The notes under the pieces: model-generated
What the model was told of the DNA's origin: nothing
Databases searched by the model: none
Seen by the model: only the letters and a program-made list of their open reading frames with translations
From: Diphasiastrum complanatum
Taxonomy: Eukaryota; Streptophyta; Lycopodiopsida; Lycopodiales; Lycopodiaceae
Direction of reading: 5' to 3'
Assembly (NCBI GenBank): GCA_029204225.1
Contig: CM055110.1
Location: forward strand, 44,594,749 to 44,658,748
DNA: 64,000 nucleotides
Program-made: the position numbers and the translations under genes
Shown: positions 60,101 through 64,000 of the stretch, piece by piece
Layout of the letters: every line of letters begins with the position of its first letter
Numbering within the stretch: the stretch's first letter is position 1

Positions 60101-62128
60101 ACACAAATTCTACGCATTATTTCTCAAATTTACACAGTAATTTTACTTGCATCATCTGTTAGAACTACTCTCCATTGCAGATGTGGAACAGTTTTTGAAT
60201 GTTTTGACCTCTTTGCTACTGTATTTAGAATTAGTTTCATTTTTGACAAGAGCTATAAGAAGACATCTCCAATTTGAGGTTGTCTTATCTTTCCAGAGTC
60301 CCACTGCTATAATTGTAGGCACATCTGCTACAGGGGTAGAAATGCTCAGTAGAAAAGTTAATTTATTGCAGCAACATGATTACCTGGAACTAAAAAATTT
60401 AGCTAAAAGCTGATTGATGAATTCTATAAGCTAGCTTATGATCCCCAAATCAAAATAACACTCCATCAAGGATCAAATGATCACATTGAGAAAATACAAG
60501 AGAAGTTGGTCACAACAGTTGCAGCTTTATGCTATTTTTTGTCCACCAGCATGTGGTTTGTTGGTGAGGGTCTGATTGATGTTGGGAATTCAAATCCACA
60601 TGCCCTCACTTAAGAACATACACGAGAAAAAAATGTGGTGCTATTTTGCAAAATGACAAATTTACAAGGCCATAGACAAACAGACAATACACAGCAATTT
60701 GAAGTTAACAGACCTAGACCTTGCAGATAAATTAGGAAAGACCTGTAAAAATTTTGGGTATTACAGCAAGGTGGCTGCAGAAAACCTACAAAGCTGCCAA
60801 CCAATTACAGATGAAATTGACATACAGATGCCAAGGGCCAGAGGCACTTCACATGCTAAAAGTGCTCTAGGATTGAATCCAGGACAACTTATACCGATGG
60901 AGAAATATCCAAAAGATACGTAAAGGCAGACAGAAACCATAAGGGTACTCCCAACAACAATGACAAATAACACCACGTAAAAGCAAACCGTTGACATTGT
61001 ACTTTTCCTTCGGAATTGCAATGTATTTCTACATAATCATCCATTTCCACGTAAAACAAACACTACAACAGTTTTCAAGCTCATCCTATGTAACATTTAC
61101 AGCAACATAGACAAAAAATCAAACTGGCTCGTTAAGAGCAACTATATAGTTCCATCCGCTTTTATTGTGATTTGTCACGATATCAAAAGGTGCTGAACTG
61201 TAGATCAATATCGATGCTAGTATGTCTATTACTTGATGCTCAAAGAACTGGTTCTGTCCAAAATCAAAGAAGATATATCTCTTTACTCAATGTAACGAAC
61301 TTCCAAGTGTCTTATAAATCATTGAAAGTTTCAACAAAAGGATCACATAGAAAAACCCTTCATTCAACCCAAAAAAATTTCTCTCTCTGCACATTTTCTC
61401 GAACGAAAAAGAAAAAACGCTTCCAATTTCCTTTGCAGCCAAGTCTTCTCAAACCTATAGGCATCAACCACCGGAATAAACCCAGCCCTATTCAAACACG
61501 TTCTCACCTTAAAAGAGCCAGAAAACTATGATTGAAGAACTCCTCGAAAGAAAGTCGTTCAACTGCAAAAACAAAACATCAACCCATTCATCATCATAGC
61601 TATTTAAATTAGGACAAGGTTACGAAACACATGTATACATTGACAGTAATTATGATGTAGATCTGTTGCAAAGGCAATAGCAAGTAGAACGAGCATTAAA
61701 GTCAAAACATGGACCGAAACAAATGCCTGATGTCAACCGTTGAGGTTCAGCATATGATTTAATTCGTGATTCCAAAATAGTTGGTAGTACAAATGAGATT
61801 GTAAATTTCGTACTGGCATCATTTAATTCATCGTGTCTATGCTTTGACCTTCTATAATATCCACCACATCTCGAAGTGTATAAACCAAGAAATGAAATAG
61901 TTGCATATTGAATAAGAAACTGCAACCCATCTTTCATGACAAAATATGACTTTCACACTTCACCAGCTACTCATTCGTGAGACTTTCTGCAGGTGATGAA
62001 TGCATCCGCAGCTTGCATCCAGATTACATGGAAATGAAAATGGAAACAATCATTAACAAAACGATGATTCTACATCAATGAAACTTACCATAGTAGTCAA
62101 TCAATTGCCTCGTAGCACCAACCTCCAT
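48784..62128 (-). CDS. ATG1: autophagy-related protein ATG1, regulatory and C-terminal part; kinase exons not in window
   Basis: Exons: 61562-61508, 58659-58211, 58116-57749, 56344-56026, 49453-49383, 49023-48784 (stop TAG), with GT-AG introns in phase. The first reads ERLSFEEFFNHSFLALL, the end of the kinase C-lobe. The middle (SMEGIERDYVLVNASMDTLS) is the family's variable linker. LESFSVQLVCLAIWKEALHV, MPDAIEIIFQAALAVGRAGA and the SDRYRLRRY block form the C-terminal ATG13-binding (tMIT-like) region. ATG1 starts autophagosome formation with ATG13, ATG11 and ATG101. No catalytic kinase motif is in the window. An exon at 62128-62089 (MEVGATRQLIDYY, donor TATG|gtaagt) joins in phase and would give a 513-residue protein lacking the kinase core; the real kinase exons may lie beyond 64000. 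Introns of 6.6 and 2.8 kb contain transposons. Confidence 0.85.
49931..49966. repeat. (CT)n microsatellite in an ATG1 intron
   Basis: About 18 CT units, followed within 35 bp by a LINE ORF1 fragment. The LINE at 62257 is also preceded by a CT run. Confidence 0.9.
49998..50100 (+). pseudogene. LINE ORF1 C-terminal fragment
   Basis: Reads KLQSTRMFMDDNLTYIHMEE then QQVIYR, matching KLRGTTIYMDNDLTYIHVEK ... RQVIYRDG of the LINE at 63080-63240. A short dead fragment of the same family. Confidence 0.65.
50174..50547. repeat. (CA)n/(CT)n blocks ending in (CT)30(CG)9
   Basis: A run of CACACA and CTCTCT blocks with repeated CACTCCCTCTACTTC spacers. It ends in a pure CT run (50470-50529) joined to alternating CG (50529-50547). 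Pure CG runs are rare in plant DNA because methylated CpG decays. Confidence 0.92.
50612..53870 (+). mobile_element. hAT-family DNA transposon remnant with subterminal repeats
   Basis: A transposase remnant on the plus strand is bracketed by clustered motifs CGTTTCAAAAC and CCGTTTCGAAC: several at 50616-50700, including a 12-bp-arm inverted repeat at 50671-50700, and two at 53804-53836. Both sides also carry a CTGGTCC string near the motif cluster. Subterminal repeat clusters are typical of hAT elements. Exact ends and the 8-bp target duplication could not be fixed. Confidence 0.5.
51415..52900 (+). pseudogene. hAT transposase remnant: BED finger to C-terminal dimerisation region
   Basis: KWTCKYCGNTYGGG ... 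IRAHLLRLRGYEIAVC (51422-51520) is a BED zinc finger with two Cys and a His/Cys pair. RKCFYLCDLPFHVAPCMEG (51970-52025) is the block preceding the DUF659-like core. The stretch 52310-52500 is frameshifted. KLSTAQLERLVYVHANLRLLKKLR (split by no stop, 52803-52880) is the C-terminal hAT dimerisation segment. The DDE core could not be followed, and several stops are present. It would normally bind and cut the element's own ends. Confidence 0.65.
52901..54463. other. ATG1 intron sequence; right end of the hAT element and a possible gypsy leader
   Basis: 52900-53800 has no recognised feature. 53880-54460 is GC-richer and lies directly upstream of the gypsy gag, so it may be that element's LTR or leader, but no TG...CA borders or PBS were found. 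Confidence 0.35.
54464..55620 (+). pseudogene. Ty3/gypsy gag fragment in an ATG1 intron
   Basis: After a frameshift near 54700 a 200-codon frame has a coiled-coil-like N part (NDREIERKEWQASMQAIN, LTKLEARFEELETTRR). The capsid core PPTFKGERDVRVVEDWLFHM with YFEGYTTNWYR follows. The next frame continues with LREEFIPKDLHMRLTAELSGL and LQEYLNKFKQSVW, the retrotransposon gag domain. No zinc knuckle or pol follows before 55620. It is antisense to ATG1 and dead by frameshift. Confidence 0.8.
57086..57164. repeat. (CT)n microsatellite in an ATG1 intron
   Basis: Uninterrupted run of about 39 CT units. Confidence 0.97.
57214..57321. repeat. 54-bp tandem duplication in an ATG1 intron
   Basis: CTTGGAGTAGTTTAAGGC... 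to AAGTTTC (57214-57267) is followed immediately by a copy (57268-57321) with a single A-to-T change, indicating a recent duplication. Confidence 0.97.
58660..61507. other. ATG1 intron (2848 bp); no other gene recognised
   Basis: 58690-58750 holds a short direct repeat (AAAATGCCTGAGCC twice). 59950-60180 is T-rich with recurring TTTTAC(T/A)(T/C) and CTTGCA words, possibly an old minisatellite. The rest is ordinary intron sequence. Confidence 0.5.
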
Positions 62129-62190
62129 ATTAAGGCTCTTCCCAGATAAGCTCTCAAAGAGTCCAAAACACAAAAATGAGCCCCATTAAA
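62089..62190 (-). promoter_or_regulatory. candidate alternative first exon and leader of ATG1
   Basis: On the minus strand a (GA)n run (62253-62206) precedes a leader, then ATG GAG GTT (start at 62128) and 13 codons ending TATG|gtaagt at 62089. The phase-1 donor fits the phase-1 acceptor at 61562 exactly. An in-frame stop upstream (TAA near 62182) is followed by open codons, so an earlier start or an acceptor within 62140-62180 is also possible. Confidence 0.45.
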
Positions 62191-62202
62191 GGGCAGATAT
62201 AG

Positions 62203-62205
<3 letters not shown>

Positions 62206-62253
<48 letters not shown>
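62206..62253. repeat. (CT)n microsatellite
   Basis: 24 CT units separating the candidate ATG1 exon from the LINE start codon at 62257. Confidence 0.95.
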
Positions 62254-62255
<2 letters not shown>

Positions 62256-62256
62256 C

Positions 62257-63269
62257 ATGCCTCCTCGCCGTCGCAGCCCTAGCAGGCAGGGCGCCACCTC
62301 ACTAGCCAAGCTGGAGGCCACATCGGACCCCCTGCCACGTCAGAAACAAAGGTAGCAGCGCTGCCTGCCAGCGGGACAGTGCTGCCTGCACACGTGGCAG
62401 TGCTGCCTGCCACGTAGGCATCAGCGCTGCCCCCTCCCCATCCACTCCATCCCACCTCCCAGCTTCCTGCTCCCCCCTCTTCTTCCTCTTCTCTTCCTTC
62501 TTCCATTTCTTCTTCAAACTCCAATGATACTGATCTGCCCATTCCTACTGGTCTCCTCCCTACTCCTATCAAACTACAGTACCTCCATCTACAGCACTCA
62601 TCCCATACACTCCTTCCAAATCAACCGAGCTTTTCTCATCTTGGGAAGTCGACCAAATAAAGAAGATTTCCAGCTCATGAAACAAGAACTTTCACAGCTG
62701 CAGGGTAGCGGTCTCTCTAATCAAAGAAAAGAACTTGTTGCAGTCCAAAGCTGCCTCATTGGAGCAAGTGATCAGCACTAAACAAGTTGCAGCCTCAGAA
62801 TAAACTACCACCATGATACGGGAACTAGAACACACAAGATTGAACAGCATAAAGCGCTCCCATTTCCTCAGTCATCTCAGATACCATTTCGGAAGAACGA
62901 TCAAGGGAACAAAAGGCCCACAACATCAGCGTCTATGGGATACCAGACACACAGGATGCCATTGCAGAAGCTTAGAGGTTTCTCGAGACTACCCTAGGAC
63001 ATGTGACAGACGGGTTAGACATAGCCTAGAGGACTACCAAAGATGCAGCTACATTGATCATTCGCTTCACATCCTTAACCAGTCGTAGAGAGGCTTTACG
63101 GTGTAGAGTCAAATTACGCGGCACTACCATATATATGGATAATGATCTCACTTACATTCACGTTGAGAAGAGGCGTAAAGCCTTCCAGGAGGCCCGAGAG
63201 ACTAGTAGACAGGTCATCTATCGTGATGGTCAAGTACGATTTGTTGTTGCCACCGCTAGCAACTCCTAG
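62257..63269 (+). pseudogene. LINE ORF1-like protein, Transposase_22/L1-ORF1p-like C terminus
   Basis: ATG at 62257 opens MPPRRRSPSRQGA in a GC-rich stretch, then several stops and shifts. The C-terminal half reads HNISVYGIPDTQDAIAEA, ATLIIRFTSLTSRREALRCR, KLRGTTIYMDNDLTYIHVEK and RQVIYRDGQVRFV. This layout (RRM-like fold, a D-x-D-L-T block, then a final basic strand) resembles L1 ORF1p, an RNA-binding chaperone. No CCHC zinc knuckle, common in plant LINE ORF1, was seen. The family assignment is by motif memory and moderately sure. Confidence 0.6.
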
Positions 63270-63282
63270 AACTAGAGAATTG

Positions 63283-64000
63283 GGGGATGGAACTGCGATG
63301 GCATCCATTCATCCTCTACAGCAGGTGATGTGATTGAATTTATTACTGGATGAGACCTATTGTTTTTCATGGAGACTCATGAGAATCAGGAGCGCGGGCT
63401 ACCCACCTTCCTGGGATACATGTGGGACCTGAGACTAGATCAGCTAGTGGTCGTGGTTCTAGAGGGGTGGCTTGTCTCTACAGAGAGTTCCTTCATCAGG
63501 TGATTGAGTTTATCAAGCACGATGAGCATGCACGATATATTTGGATTTGCATTACAGGACAAGATATTGATTTGGACAGGGACATTTTCATTGTTGCCTG
63601 CTATTTTCCTCCAGAGTCCACTTCTTTTGTTGAGGGTGTCAGATCACTTTACCTAGACCTTTCATTGGACATCATTAGATTTGCGAAGCGGGGACATATC
63701 TTCCTCACTGGGGGGATTTTAATGCTCAGACCGCTTCACAGCAAACAGAGATCCATGATACTTCCAAAGAAGGGGAGGGTCGAAAACATTCCATTTGGAG
63801 TTACAACATATGGTGAGTATCTGTTACAGATTGGTGAGGCACATGAGTTAGCCATTTATAATGGCCTACCTTCAATGGCCTAATTCTAGCAATTGTAATT
63901 GTCACCCTCATAGTGGCAACCATAGCGTCGTTGATTACCTCATGGGGTCACCATCCTCCATTCCCCTCATTCACAGTTTCCATATCTCTCCCACCACTCT
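63283..64000 (+). pseudogene. LINE ORF2 apurinic-like endonuclease domain (5' part)
   Basis: WNCDGIHSSSTAGDVIEFITG and FFMETHENQERG hold the N-terminal active-site Asn and the catalytic Glu (ETH). GRGSRGVACLYREF, IFIVACYFPPES and RGHIFLTGG follow in the frame 63422-63883. At 63713 an extra G shifts what should be TGDFNAQTA. HSVVDYLMGSPSSIP near 63925 matches the late catalytic Asp block. This domain nicks target DNA to prime reverse transcription. It is partial at the right edge. Confidence 0.8.

Larger units (their letters stand above)
62257..64000 (+). mobile_element. LINE with ORF1 and ORF2 endonuclease, truncated by the window edge
   Basis: An ORF1-like region (62257-63269) is followed within 20 bp by an ORF2 with an endonuclease domain, the layout of L1-type elements. 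The insertion is antisense to ATG1. Its RT lies beyond 64000; the LINE fragments at 12195-15600 may be the RT part of the same broad family, but no overlap is available to prove it. Stops in ORF1 and shifts in ORF2 make it inactive. Confidence 0.75.

Noticed and set aside
60761-61021. Minus-strand hydrophobic frame that looked like a membrane protein exon
   Set aside because: Lies within an ATG1 intron, no start context, no recognised family and no in-phase splice partners.
62096-62161. Exon-like block first considered as part of the ATG1 kinase domain
   Set aside because: Its residues (SLSGKSLNMEVGATRQLIDYY) match no kinase motif; kept only as a candidate alternative first exon.

Overview
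This is nuclear DNA of a land plant with a large, repeat-rich genome. The evidence is two spliced single-copy plant-type genes with introns over 6 kb, decayed Ty1/copia, Ty3/gypsy, LINE and hAT elements filling almost all other space, and very long (CT)n/(GA)n microsatellites. The species cannot be named from the window. The LINE family and the TE-filled introns would suit a fern, a gymnosperm or another large-genome plant, but that is a guess. No rRNA, tRNA, CRISPR or bacterial feature was seen.

Only two cellular genes are supported, both on the minus strand. ARMC6, an armadillo-repeat protein, is complete: 8 exons between 24917 and 9178, 470 codons, every junction GT-AG and in phase. Introns 1 and 4 exceed 6 kb, and intron 4 holds two LINE copies. 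ATG1, the autophagy-initiating kinase, is represented by its regulatory and C-terminal half (61562 to 48784). The catalytic kinase exons are not in the window. An upstream exon with a start codon at 62128 and a strong splice donor joins the ATG1 frame in phase, giving a 513-codon reading frame without the kinase core. This is the most interesting observation here.

Layout: 1-6477 is a Ty1/copia element (5' end off the window) interrupted by a second, minus-strand copia element that carries an antisense Ulp1-protease fragment with its introns. 6807-7261 is an LTR of another element. 9178-24917 is ARMC6, followed by a microsatellite leader and tandem repeats to about 25.5 kb. 26321-26752 is a 3' LTR. 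27233-33634 is a 6.4-kb LTR element with PBS and PPT but no recognisable coding region. 33.6-45.4 kb is a patchwork of broken copia and gypsy gag-pol pieces in both orientations, including an inverted pair of one gypsy gag-protease family. 46121-46242 is a foldback hairpin and 47.1-48.1 kb a (GA)n array. 48784-62128 is ATG1, whose introns hold a LINE ORF1 fragment, a hAT transposase remnant and a gypsy gag. 62257-64000 is the 5' part of a LINE running off the window.

The two genes are not obviously linked in function. All transposon reading frames seen carry stops or frameshifts, so none appears autonomous.
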